From Dryococelus australis (lineage: Eukaryota; Arthropoda; Insecta; Phasmatodea; Phasmatidae): a stretch of 64,000 nucleotides of DNA. Below are positions 35,085 to 45,544 of the stretch, piece by piece. The notes under the pieces are model-generated. The model ran no database searches, was not told where the DNA came from, and worked only from the letters and a program-made list of their open reading frames with translations. Location: assembly GCA_029891345.1 (NCBI GenBank), contig CM056994.1, positions 143,738,457 to 143,802,456 of the forward strand. Direction: 5' to 3'. Made by a program: the position numbers and the translations under genes. Within the stretch, counting starts at the first letter, position 1, and each line of letters begins with the position of its first letter.

Positions 35085-36551
35085 TTTTTTTTTGTTCAAG
35101 AATACGACACTGGTCAATGCTGTGGCCTACTCTGTTAAAGTACCTACATGAAAGTTTTGCCCTTGCTAGAGAGTCAGAGGGAGAAGGGAAATAGGCATCC
35201 TTAGTACCCTGTGACTGCTCTTTTCTTACAGCAACAGCATGGGTGGGGGAATCATTAGGCCTTTTCTTACTATCTGACCCACAAAATTACCAGCGTGTCT
35301 TAAAAATATGTTTCCTCTTTTGGTCAGCGTAACATATATTTTGAGAATAAATTGAAGCCTGATTCCTTTTCCGCAAATATGTTGGGATTGGGGGAAAAAA
35401 AAAACTGAACGTGAACTTTCTTCAGGTTTCAGGCCCTTCAGTATTGTGTTAACAAATTCAGTTTCAGGTAAATTTAAACGTAGGATGATTGCGGCCTCTT
35501 TGACACTAACATAAGCTGAAAGTGGTTCTTGTGGTTCTTGTAATCTATTAAATATTCTCAATTGCAACTAGAAACGCAACCTTGAGGGAACAAAAAAAAT
35601 TAAAATGTCCGAATGGTGGGCATCAAAGGACATGTGTTGAGACATCGTTAGAATAGTTCGCTCACTCAAGGGACCTTCAGTAAAGGGAAAAATTGCCGCT
35701 AGAATTTGCGCCTTTGGCACTATTTTGCTTTGTTGTAGTTTAATTATGGCCTTAAGAAATTCCAAAAATCTTGGATACACTCAATCCATCAGTAGCTGGG
35801 AAATTACGAATCATATTTCCAAGGGGGTGAGTTATTTTGCCAAAAACCGATGAATATGTATGGGTGTACTGGAAACTGGTGGGATGGAAGGAATAGGAAG
35901 TTTAGATGGGTGTTGTGTTGTGAATGGTAGATAGTAAAAGGTGGTTGAGATTATGGTGGGAATGGATGGATTACCAACTAAATTAACAGAAATGTGTTGT
36001 GTGGTGACAGGTACATGTGAAGGCGAAGTGACATTAATGCTAGCCAGTTGTTGAGTTATATATGTAATGGTGGTTGTTGGGAGGTCTACACTTGTATGAT
36101 GTATGATGGAGAGTGACTCGATACTAGTAACAGCCTCAAACAGTGACTGTGTTTAAGCTACAATGCTTTGAAGTGATTTAACTTGAGTCTCTGGCAATTG
36201 TCCAGCAAACATAGCTAGGAGGTTATTAGAATGTTTATTTAGATGTGCCAACCTATTTTTTACCCAGGGGTAAGAACCAGAGTCTTATTGTGTGAGATTA
36301 TCGTAAATCGTTTGTAGTACAAACACAGTATTCAGTTTCAAAATTCATATCAACTTAAAGTCCAATGAAAGGGGGGTATTATCATTCAATGCAGCTCGTA
36401 ATGCATTTCTATGGGCAGGTGCAGTATTCTTTGATACTTGTGCACCCCTGATGGTGCACTCGTATGCACACTCATCCTTAAGTAACAGTTCAGGCACAAT
36501 AGGATATGTTATTATGACAAGTGGGGTAAATGCACATAAAAAATTGGACAC
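35085..36551 (-). pseudogene. gag, decayed
   Basis: An N-terminal segment (36,345-36,551) is followed by a Thr/Ser/Pro-rich middle (about 35,850-36,200). Capsid-like segments come next (35,568-35,780 and 35,226-35,567, with 'LQEPQEPLSAYVSVKEAAII' and 'FVNTILKGLKPEE'). A CCHC-like knuckle 'CRYFNRVGHSIDQC' (about 35,095-35,140) has Phe in place of the second Cys. The layout is that of Ty3/Gypsy gag. A nine-A slip near 35,400 and several stops break it. Confidence 0.75.
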
Positions 36552-36694
36552 ACAAGAAAATACGATAACGCATTTAACCCAAATCTACAATACACGCACA
36601 GAAATATTGCCACAACCATGCATGCCCTAGTCCCAAGAGGGACACCTGCAACATGCATGCACAAAACAAACCCTGTCTACAACAAGGAACCACT

Positions 36695-36709
36695 AGTGTC
36701 TGTACCACC
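36695..36709 (-). other. Primer-binding-site-like sequence
   Basis: On the minus strand, two bases after the 5' LTR ends, the sequence reads 'TGGTACAGACAC', starting with the TGG complementary to a tRNA CCA end. The priming tRNA cannot be named from this short, possibly mutated match. Confidence 0.45.
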
Positions 36710-38287
36710 TGTTATGTAACACCCTCGTATAGTTGATTCCTGCACCGATAGGTACTCTCATCACGATACAAGGATGATACATGTGGAAGGGTGGATGCAG
36801 ATTCCTGTTGTAGTAGTGTTTACAGAACTTAAGTTAAAGACGTGCTTCGGGCTTTGCAAAAAATAACTGATTCGTAGAAATATATTATTTTCTCAATAAA
36901 ATGGTTTACTCGTTGTCGTTTTCTTTTGTTATCCACATAGATCAACTATTACATTCATATTAACCACACCAGTGTACTTATATTTTAAGAGGAGAAATTT
37001 CAATAAATAAAAAGTACAATTACAAAATTTCGGCGAATATAAATTTAAAAAAAAATCTATAGTATCGTCTGGCATACAACATAAATATACATACTTGAGC
37101 ATTTTATAAACGTAAAATAAATATTTTAATAATCATAAGATATCAAAGTATTTTGAGTAATCAATATCTTTCACAACTAAGGCCTTTTATCTTCAAATTA
37201 AATTACTTTAAAACAAAACCGGATATTTTCAACAAGTCAGCAAGTTAAATCACCTTCGGGTACCGGTTTGCAAGTATTAGCCATAAAGGCACATTATATT
37301 TTCTTAATTTTGTAGGTAACATGTCTTATCGTCCAAAAAAGACTCATGTTAATTAGTTGCCAATGTTAAGTAAAAGTTCGTTCAACCAGTCTATGAATAG
37401 TTCATGTTAATAACAGCTGTAAGCTCGGAGCATGTGGCATGTTAGATTTGACTTGGTGCTGGAGAGAATCAAAATTTCGTCTGCTGCGTAGGCCAAGAGG
37501 CAGCACTCAAGAAGAAACCAAGAAAGACTGTGAAGAAATCATCCCAGGAGCTATGGTGGCCATTAACTGCTGCATCGTAGAACGAATCTCCAACACGCGC
37601 ACCGCTACAGTATACACATCAAAGAAAATTATAATAATATGGCTCGGCACACACAAAGATACCAAGAATCGGCAAAAAATAAATCCAAATGGTTTAACTT
37701 ACCCTTATCAGCGGGTGAAATTACCAATCACATGGAAAGAAGAATGTAGACTAGTAGATAAATATTCGTAACAACTACATCCTGTACGGTTAAGTTCAAC
37801 AAGGAGGCAATAACCTCGCGAGTAGGAATATAAATGAAATCGATCGTGCTCCAAACTCCAGTCTGGTGTCAATAATCGATACATAATGCAATATTTAGAA
37901 AGATGTATAAAACGGAGATAAATAACAGTTATTTCATTAGGTTACTTCAAAATATATTTGCATATTGCAAATAATAAATACATATTAGATTATTAAGTAG
38001 AATATAGTTTTCGACACAACATAGACATATATCATATAGTAAAATTATATAATATGACATAAAATAATTTGCCTTTTCAAGTTAACAAGACCAGGGCAAC
38101 AGTAAAATAATTTAAATAGATTCTCACTGTTTTACATTTTGAATTGCCTAAATATACCAAATAAATATAACTGGCGCAAGTTTTAAATAAACCAATCATT
38201 TTTGGTGAAAAATAAATTGTTAAAGAACGTATTAAATTAATTATAACCACAATTAAAATAATTAAAGTTGTGCCAAAACCACTTGCA
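36710..38287 (-). repeat. 5' LTR of the retrovirus
   Basis: Direct-repeat partner of 28,310-29,945, from 'TGTTATGT' at 36,710 to 'acttgca' at 38,287. A 110-codon open frame on the plus strand (37,439-37,771), antisense to the viral genes, has its first ~60 codons recognisable in the other LTR. A TATAAAT at about 37,829 is followed 30 bases later by 'ccagtctgg', again on the plus strand. Confidence 0.9.
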
Positions 38288-38757
38288 GAGTTTACAAATA
38301 TCTACCCGCTTATCTGCAACAGGACTAAGATATTCTTGGTTGTATACCTTGTGGGGAGTGTTTTCGAGGTCATGGTACTATTACTGACACACCTTATTCA
38401 AGGAATTGGTGTAAATCACACCGGGAACGAGTAGCAGCAGCATCAACATAAAAGTATAAAGTGTGTCCAATATTGAGTCGTGTATATGCGTGACGAATAA
38501 TGATTGTGTGATGGTTGACTTATCAAGTTAAATATTGACCTGGTTGATTATACTGCCTATAATACTGAATTTCGCAAATTGCTTTTACATAATAATACTC
38601 AGCAGATGAATACTGAGATAGTTGAAATAGTTAACATAAACTAGTTCATATGTTGGGAAATTAGTAATTAAGCTGCATCCTGTAAAAATCTTCACACTTC
38701 TTCGGCGGTTGTGATGGAAGGCAAATCGTCACGAGTGGACACAGCTCATGCTAATCT
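38288..38757. other. Flanking DNA right of the retrovirus
   Basis: No gene, repeat or RNA is recognised. It lies between the LTR and the zinc-finger relic. Confidence 0.45.
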
Positions 38758-39182
38758 ATGCTTCTGTAGTATGAAATCGGAAGCATCAGTTGAAGACATA
38801 CCATCGTAACCACCAAGGGATGTTCGAGCATAAGCAATGTTGCCATCGTGGAAATACTTTTACTACATGTTGTAGTGCACGACGACATGAACGTAGTCAT
38901 AGCGTGTTCAGCCCATCGTTCAAGATGTTCAACTAGGATAACTGCGATGCTGTGTTTTTCCACAGTGATAAGCTGTATATACCTAATAGGACGTGTAAAC
39001 GCAGTGTCTGTCGTTCATCGGGAATCGAGTGCATGTATTGCAGCAAGACATTCATAACAACTCTAATGCTAAACAACATGAATTTAGCAATTGTATGTTC
39101 AACACTTCATACCAGATGTATCCATGTGATAATTGCGGTTTGGTGTATGAGAATCGGAATACATTAACTGCTTACAAACAGA
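38758..39182 (+). pseudogene. Decayed C2H2 zinc-finger array with 96-bp period
   Basis: Equivalent cysteine positions recur with regular spacing. The second Cys codon of each finger (or its mutated equivalent) falls at 38,847 (Cys to Arg), 38,943, 39,039 and 39,134, so the period is 96, 96 and 95 bases, i.e. 32 codons with one late deletion. Readable fingers include 'GNTFTTCCSARRHERSH', 'NCDAVFFHSDKLY' and 'CMYCSKTF', and 'CDNCGLVYENRNTL'. Ligand residues are variously replaced. A fifth finger may start near 38,759 ('CFCSMKSE'). This is a host-type DNA-binding protein exon or retrocopy, now dead. Minus-strand frames here are shadows. Confidence 0.6.
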
Positions 39183-39773
39183 TTTCTACTCTAAAAAATT
39201 AGAGTAAATCATAAATACTTTTATTTATGGGAGAATATGTTTATTGTATGTAGGGGATAAATTGTAATTTTTGATAAGTGTGTGAATAAAAGTTAGAGTG
39301 TATGGAAATATATTGTTTTTATTAATTTTATCATAAAATATACCTTTTTCCCTTCCTTATATAGCAATGTTTTGTTATGAATTAAGAACATCAAATATAT
39401 GCATATACGTGTTTGGTATATCTATTGGTTTGGAATATTCTGAAAAATTGTAACTGGTAATTAGCAAGGAAATAGGAAGTTATTTTTCAAGTAGAGAGTC
39501 ATTCGTGAATAAGGAAAGGACAACCTCTAATAATTAACGGTATATGTTTGTACCGCAAATAAAAGTAATAATAAGTGGTTTCTTCCTGATTACTTGTGGA
39601 TCATTTGAAAATTATATTGGTATAGTTGCATGACTTCAGAAAATTCTCAAATGTTATCTACCTCCAGTGGCGATTGCAGTGACAGTAGTTAGGTTGTATG
39701 CGTTTGTATCTGATTGAATATGAATTATTACTCTCTCATGTGGCGAAATCGAGTATTGGCCATATTTCTTCAT
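39183..39773. other. AT-rich noncoding stretch
   Basis: No gene, repeat or RNA is recognised. Confidence 0.45.
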
Positions 39774-39857
39774 GCACAACTGTTCGAGCTGTCTAAGACG
39801 TTGAATTCAATCTCTAGTTCCTTGTATGGGGTGTGGGTTCGAATACCACACCCGAGA
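39774..39857 (+). pseudogene. tRNA-Leu-like relic
   Basis: The block resembles a leucine tRNA body. The D-arm/box A is 'tgttcgagctgtctaagacg' (39,781-39,800), there is a plausible anticodon region, a long variable region, and a T-arm/box B 'gtgggttcgaataccac' (39,832-39,848) with one stem mismatch. The 5' and 3' acceptor strands (about 39,774-39,780 and 39,849-39,855) do not pair, so it is not a functional tRNA. It is either a tRNA pseudogene or the head of a tRNA-Leu-derived SINE. Confidence 0.55.
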
Positions 39858-40801
39858 ATTTCAATACAAACTGTTTGTTCTATAGACTTAAAATATATAT
39901 AAGGAAAATGGGTGTTTAATGGTTATTTACTGAGCCAAATGGAAAAAAATAAAACTTTTAAATATATAATAGATTGGCAATGTAATGAAGGAATTACATA
40001 AAATATATTTTTGAATAGATACATAACACTTTTTAAATACCGTTGATCTAATATGTTAGTAAGTTTATGTATTGAGCGGTAGCTCTTCAAAATAGATACA
40101 CATGTTATTATAGAAGAAAGAATGGCAGTTTTTTGTTAATGTGTTGCAAGCCAATGATTGTATGATATCTACTGTAGAGCTTATCTCTATGGATATACCT
40201 TCTCCCAGTGTAAGAAAAATTATATATGTGGAAAAAATGTGTTGTTTTTCTGGAAGGATCTTCAGCAAAAATATGACTCGATTGACATAATGGGAGAATT
40301 ACTTGTACGAAGAGTCATTTCCTTGTAATGAAGCATTAGGACAATGATAAAATACAATTTCTGCTAGTTGATACAATGAAGGAACACTTCGAGATCTGTA
40401 AGGGTTCGTCTATTAATAGCCAACAAGTGATGTGATCCATATCTCCTGCTCCATCGATGGATACTATTTCCATATGTCATCCAACGATGATTACATACAA
40501 TGTGGATATCGAGTGCGAAGTCATCTGCAGAAAAGGACAAATGCTTCATTACTTTTAGAGAAATCGTTTCAGGTTTCCTGATACTGCTTGTCGTGATCGT
40601 GAAACAATATCTTGGCAGATTTCCCATATGGAGACTGCATCGCTATTTTTTAAACAATTCGATATAAAACTGGTTTCGCTATGTCGGCGAACATTCTGTT
40701 CGCAGCATACAGACAACATGGGTGGCTTCCATCCAGCAGGAATGTATCGTTATGTAAAACCTGTAATGAGTTGCGTTGTCTATAGGTACTGATCCGATAG
40801 T
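39858..40801. other. Noncoding stretch with faint zinc-finger-like traces
   Basis: No confident gene. An 87-codon minus-strand frame (40,364-40,627) has no family features. On the plus strand 'LCKTCNEL' (about 40,750-40,770) looks like the start of another decayed C2H2 finger but is isolated. Confidence 0.35.
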
Positions 40802-41290
40802 AAACTCAAGGAGTATGACGAGGTTTGCGATGTTAATTTACATTGACTCAGTGCTGGGGATCCCGACTCGTTCGAATCTTGTCAGCAGATGATCGACTGT
40901 GCTCTGGGCTGCGGAAAGTGTTGTGTTTTTTACATGAGCGAAGATACCAAAGTTCCGTTTTCGCGTTACGAAGTTATATATGATAGACTATATCAAGATA
41001 ATTCACACTTGCATTAGCCAAAATGTGTGTCAACAACGTCGGATCTTCATTCCTTGAGGGCCTCTATCGCAGATCCATCTACGTCGAAGTTGTTTGACTT
41101 AGAAGCCGTAGTACAGCAAACTGTTACCTCGAATCCAAGCGAAGCCTCTGAGAGACCACATAGTAAAAGCAAAACTGCATCCGAGACCATTAATTTGTTG
41201 TTTACAGAGGCAAACAGCATGCTTGCAGTTGTGAGTGATTCAATTTCCAAAGCTGAACTGACATCTCTGAAATCTCTCTCTAAATGCTAA
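40802..41290 (+). pseudogene. Decayed coding-like stretch, unrecognised
   Basis: One plus-strand frame stays coding-like from 40,802 to the stop at 41,290 with only two internal stops (TGA about 40,844, TAG about 41,015). It encodes a Cys-containing first half ('CALGCGKCCVFYMSED') and a Ser/Thr/Ala-rich second half (41,027-41,287, 'LFDLEAVVQQTVTSNPSE'). Part of the second half (about 41,185-41,290) recurs in diverged form about 180 bases later (41,365-41,470: 'aatttgttgttt', 'atttccaaagc'), so the segment contains an internal tandem duplication. It lies ~1.6 kb from the zinc-finger array and could belong to the same dead gene. I do not recognise the family. Confidence 0.35.
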
Positions 41291-41726
41291 AATGCATCCG
41301 AACCCAACTCCTTCCAGACAGGTAAACACCGCCGAACATATGAAGCTGATCATTGTAACGATGACGCGGTGAATTTGTTGTTTCCAGAGGCACCGAAAAC
41401 ATCTAGTTGTGGGTAGTTCTGTTTCCAAAGCCAAACTTAAGAAGATTTAAAATCCCTTTCGGTAAGTTAATGGATGCTCTTTAAGTTTGTGGATTTGCAG
41501 AGGAAAGTTACATTACTTTTGGCTTTTCAGGCAAACACCCCATACATACCAGTCTTACACAGAAAGGGGAGATTTAAGTTACACACTAACCTGTCACAAA
41601 ATTTAAAATAGTCTCTCGGGTAAAAAGATTGAACTCGGAATTATCAACATGACTATGAAATAAAAAGGTAACTCAGTTGGACTTAGGGTAATGCCATGAG
41701 ATATACAGTTAATGAGAGCAATATGG

Positions 41727-42290
41727 TTAACTGATGCAAAATGTTAACGATCGGGAATAATGATCAAATACTCTTGTACATGAAAAAATAAAAATTTGTT
41801 GAGTTTTGAAAAAAAAAAAAAACGGAACTGGAAATAAATTATATCTTTCAAAGAGACTGTCTTTGTTTGCTAGAGGGACATTAATAACAACATTCAGTGT
41901 AGAGTTGTAGATAACGGCTTGTGCATTATGTAGACCATAGAACATGTAATGATTTCCGTGCACTACAAAGGCTATCATATACAGGGATAAAGTAAGTAAC
42001 TAATGGATATGCCTTAAAATACCTAGAAGAGAATTGGCGCTTAAGAGGGTGGCGCTCAGTTAACCATGAATGCTAGTTTCAACAGCAGGTCTGATATCAA
42101 AGATTTCTAATTGGGTGTTTGTTAGAACTTCACTGACCCTAATTAGCATGCCATATAATCGATATGGTAAGTCAAAAGAATCTTATCGTCAATGGTATCA
42201 TGGAGTGCAGAGGAGACTCATGATGCTTCAATGGGAAAACAACACTAAAACAAACAAAATGGTACACTCATAGGGAGTATAACCAAATGA
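41727..42290 (-). pseudogene. Second retroviral env fragment
   Basis: Minus-strand sequence matches the envelope of the provirus at 28.3-38.3 kb. The frame 41,727-41,978 encodes 'AVIYNSTLNVVINVPLAN', corresponding to 'IIYNSSLKIVLYVPLAN' near 31,000. The adjoining 41,990-42,150 matches the 31,100-31,260 segment at nucleotide level ('taaccatgaatgctagtttca' type words). Only the post-cleavage part of env is present. It must come from a different, more decayed retroviral copy, because it lies outside the LTR pair and is clearly diverged. Confidence 0.7.
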
Positions 42291-42302
42291 AAAGATTCCC
42301 AC

Positions 42303-44700
42303 ATAAATAACTAGCTACTTACATATGATATACACATGAAGTAACTACATGTACTATTTGCCCCAGCGTATAGCGGATTCATCTCTCTTGTACGACAAAT
42401 ATATGCTGTTTCGCATTAACATATTGTTCTGGAATTTTGTACGGAAGTCGTCTCGTAAAGGGGCATGCATGTGTGACTAGACTGGTCTGCCACCGTGGCA
42501 TCTATCTCTCTCTTTCTCTCTCTGCTAATGTTATGTACAATCCTTTGAGTGGCCTGCACGATGCTCTCGCTGTCGTTAGACCGCTGGGGGACTCCCTTAC
42601 AGGTTCCCACGTCACCTACAGGTGAACATGTAATGACCGCTGTAATTTCGGTGCACATTACTACTGCCTGTGAAATGATTAGCACTCTACGGGAATCGAA
42701 CCTGTGTATTAATGTTTCGTCAAGGGTGGTGTAAACACAGTATAGTGTCAAGTGCCGTGTCACTTTCTTGGTCGGTAGTGTATACCATGCACAGAAAGGC
42801 AGGACCATTATTGTGGGCTGTGCACTTATTCAGTTCACACCGATAGCTACTCTCACGACCTGCAGGTCTTCTGAAACTGCAACAACAGTTAGATAGACCT
42901 ATGCTGTGCATCTTCTAAGAGCAGAGTACGTACATATTTGACATGAGTGTGTGTATGTGTGTGTGTGTCGCGATACCCGCTTACTTATCGTGGTTAATTG
43001 GTTTTTTAATTAGCTTCTAGCATTATAAATGGTACATACTTGAAATAAGTACATGTATAATTTGCTACAGCGGTGTCGTTACTCTCTCTCTTTTTCTCTC
43101 TTGCATGACTAGTGGTGCATGTTGTTTAATATATGCTTATGTTTCCGGCACAAGGTACTGAATTCCTTTCGTAAATATATATTCACTCGACTGGCCTGCC
43201 TCCATGTTGTCTCTCTCTCTCCCTCTGGTAGTACCATTAATCGACTTACCTCCACATCACACTCGCGCTGTCGGGCGACAGTAGCCTTACAGATTCTCAC
43301 TTTGCTCACGTGGCAGGTCGGACACATTCTTTTGCTAGTGTTGACCGTTTTATTTGCACTTGGTTCGTATGGACAACAATCTGCCCAGGATGCTCTGGTC
43401 ATGTCAGCACTGGTTGTTGCAGTAGTGTGAAAGACATAGTATAACTGACTTCGTACTAAAATCTCGGTAAATGACGAACCACAGGTGTAGTATAGGCTGG
43501 TCATGTCCGTGCATCATTTTGGACCCCCAAAGGCGGGGGACATAATTGAAGTACGAGCAGTTATGGTGCTTGTCGGAGAGAGTGTCTACCTACAGACTCG
43601 AGACATGAGTATGGCTTCTTGAAATTATGTACATGGAAGGTCGAAAATAGAGCACGACTGCAGGCTCAGTACACGAGTGTGCAGACAGAGTATGAGCCTA
43701 TCTAAGAGCATGGATTGAAGTATTGGTACAGACACAGTGTACGGCTCTCTGTAGTCGGCACATTGAAGTTTTGGTATGCAAGCACAGGCTGGAGTCAGTG
43801 TATGACTGTCTGTAATTGCCATATTTCAACGTTCAGTACACAGGTGTAGGTCGGTCGGGTCGGATGTGTTCCATGGCTAGTGATGGCTGCATGTGATGGT
43901 TTCATTTTGTAAGGTGGTCATTCTGACCAGGGTGGGCTGCTCTTGTCTAGCATCGTTTGCCACACACCATGCAATTGTGGGATTGTGTAATTTTGCTTGT
44001 TGGTGTGTACTTATTATACTTTACGTTACATGTATAGATATGTTTGCATCGGTGTGTAGTAGAGTTGTGTAAATTGTTATCCCCGCATTTCACCATGGTC
44101 CTTATTTCGCCTAATTTAACAAACAGTGCTCGCACAATACATTGGTTGGCAAATGTTGTTTGCCTCGTTGCATAGCGGAGTCGTACATCTGTCTCTCTGT
44201 TGGACGAATAATAGTGTTGATTACTGTGTTTACATTTCTAGCACTATATATGGTATGTGATCACATAACTACATGTATGTAATGTTTTAAACGGAATGCA
44301 CTGTTACATTGTACTGAATTCCTCTCGAAAAGAACAGTACATTTGTGCCTCCGCTGGTCTACCACCCTTGAACCCTGACACATTTGTCGACCAGTGTTCT
44401 GTGATATACCTTTGTCTTACCTGTGCTACCTTACAGTTTCTCACACTGTTAGTTGATCGCACAATGGCCGTCGGGTCAGCCATTGCCGATATCGTGAGTG
44501 AGGGCTACACTGTGAGTGTGATGATTTTGGTTTTTGAAACGAGGTCGTTATGTTGTGCTGATCTACTATTGCCTAGTATTGCATAATACGCACACAGCAC
44601 ACTGCACTTGTGTGATTGTGCTGGTTGGTAAGTACATTCAACTATTTTACTTCGAATTGTGTTTTTACTTTTTATCAGTGATAAGCACTTTTGCACGTAT
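42303..44700 (+). repeat. Three diverged copies of a long tandem unit
   Basis: A shared string of landmarks recurs three times: a 'ctagc...tatatggtaYatac...tacatgta' block (42,303; 43,009; 44,236), CT-rich microsatellite patches, and a 'ccttacagNttctcac' block (42,593; 43,285; 44,429). Spacings are about 0.7 and 1.2 kb, so the copies have different internal insertions. Open frames (42,437-42,625; 43,119-43,430; 44,296-44,586) partly correspond between copies. They have no family features, so I treat the block as a repeat, not a gene family. Confidence 0.5.
43530..43860. repeat. Degenerate ~62-bp minisatellite
   Basis: Four or so imperfect units contain 'acRgtgtaYggctYtctgtag' followed by 'cattgaagttttggtaYgcaag'. 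The clearest pair is 43,735-43,796 and 43,797-43,858. It lies inside the larger tandem block. Confidence 0.5.
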
Positions 44701-45544
44701 TGTTGCCATCTGTCGAATGCATCATTCGCTTAGGCAGGTTCAGAAGGATAACAAACCCCTCGACGCCTCTCCTAAACAAGTCTCTAATGGCGTTAGCAAA
44801 AGCGATTCCTGAAGAACACCTCACAAGCTCATGCAGACAAGTTTATTGCCTTGCAAGAGTGTAGGCCAATGGAGTAATTTATTTCCTCTAACCATAGTTG
44901 GGTGCTTAGACCCATATGCAATTTGTACATTATTACATCTCCTCACAGGTATAATGTAATAGTGGTCATGTGGTCAAGGCATTGGACTGTAACACAAGGG
45001 AAGCCAGAATTATACACTGCACCTCCTCCTACATTATATATTTTTTGGCTAGTGCAGGAACGTCATTAGCTTAGACAAGTCCAGTAGGAGAAAACTTCGC
45101 CAGGTCGCAGAGACAAGTCTGGTGAGTGTGTAGTTCCATAAAGTTACTTTCTTCTCCTAAGTGTCCAATGTCTGTCTGTCAAGGACGTCATTGGAAATGG
45201 CGAGTCTAGAGATCGCCTCTTCTCAGTGTCTAAGGTTATGCCCTTGTAAATTTAATAATGATATCTCAAACGATTCGGACCATACCATTAAATATCTGTT
45301 GAATACGTAATTGGCTTAGGCGATGACGAGTTTATTGTCTAGTGAGTGCATAGGCCCTTGCTAGAATTTACTTCTCCTACTCACAAAATGTCTGTCGAGG
45401 AGAAAATCTCGCTGGAAGATGGAGACAAGTGTCGTGAGTGTGTGTAGGCCCATGCAGGTATTTTCTTCTCCTAACTGTGCAATGTCTGCTTAGGGCATCA
45501 TTGTATTAGGCGAGTCCAGAGGTTATTTCTTTTTGTTATCTTTG
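44701..45544. repeat. Diverged repeats with 'gagtgtgtag...cttctcctaa' core
   Basis: The landmark 'gagtgtgtaggccYatg' followed by 'ttYcttctcctaa' recurs at about 44,859, 45,127, 45,345 and 45,438. The pieces between share 'gacaagtc', 'aatgtctg' and 'catcattggaYtaggcgagtcYaga'. Spacing is irregular (about 268, 218 and 93 bases), which indicates old nested duplications. Confidence 0.5.
44958..45040 (+). mobile_element. Second tRNA-derived SINE head, degenerate
   Basis: A box A-like 'atgtggtcaaggcattgg' (about 44,968) is followed by 'actgtaacacaagggaagccag', which resembles an anticodon arm and the start of a T-arm. The box B position is eroded ('gaattatacac'). The pattern suggests a tRNA-derived SINE head inside the repeat block, but the loss of box B keeps this tentative. 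Confidence 0.4.

Larger units (their letters stand above)
28310..38287 (-). mobile_element. Errantivirus-like endogenous retrovirus (Ty3/Gypsy class with env)
   Basis: About 10 kb on the minus strand with two direct long terminal repeats (28,310-29,945 and 36,710-38,287), each starting TG and ending CA. Between them, in transcription order, lie remnants of gag, aspartic protease, reverse transcriptase-RNase H, integrase and an envelope gene. A purine-rich tract precedes the 3' LTR and a 'TGG' primer-binding-site-like start follows the 5' LTR. No target-site duplication is evident ('tgtct' on the left, 'gagtt' on the right). The genes carry many stops and the integrase C-terminus is missing, so the copy is defective. 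The LTRs have diverged by many substitutions and indels, which indicates age. Confidence 0.9.

Noticed and set aside
28305-38292. Target-site duplication around the retrovirus
   Set aside because: Left flank 'tgtct' and right flank 'gagtt' do not match, so none can be claimed.
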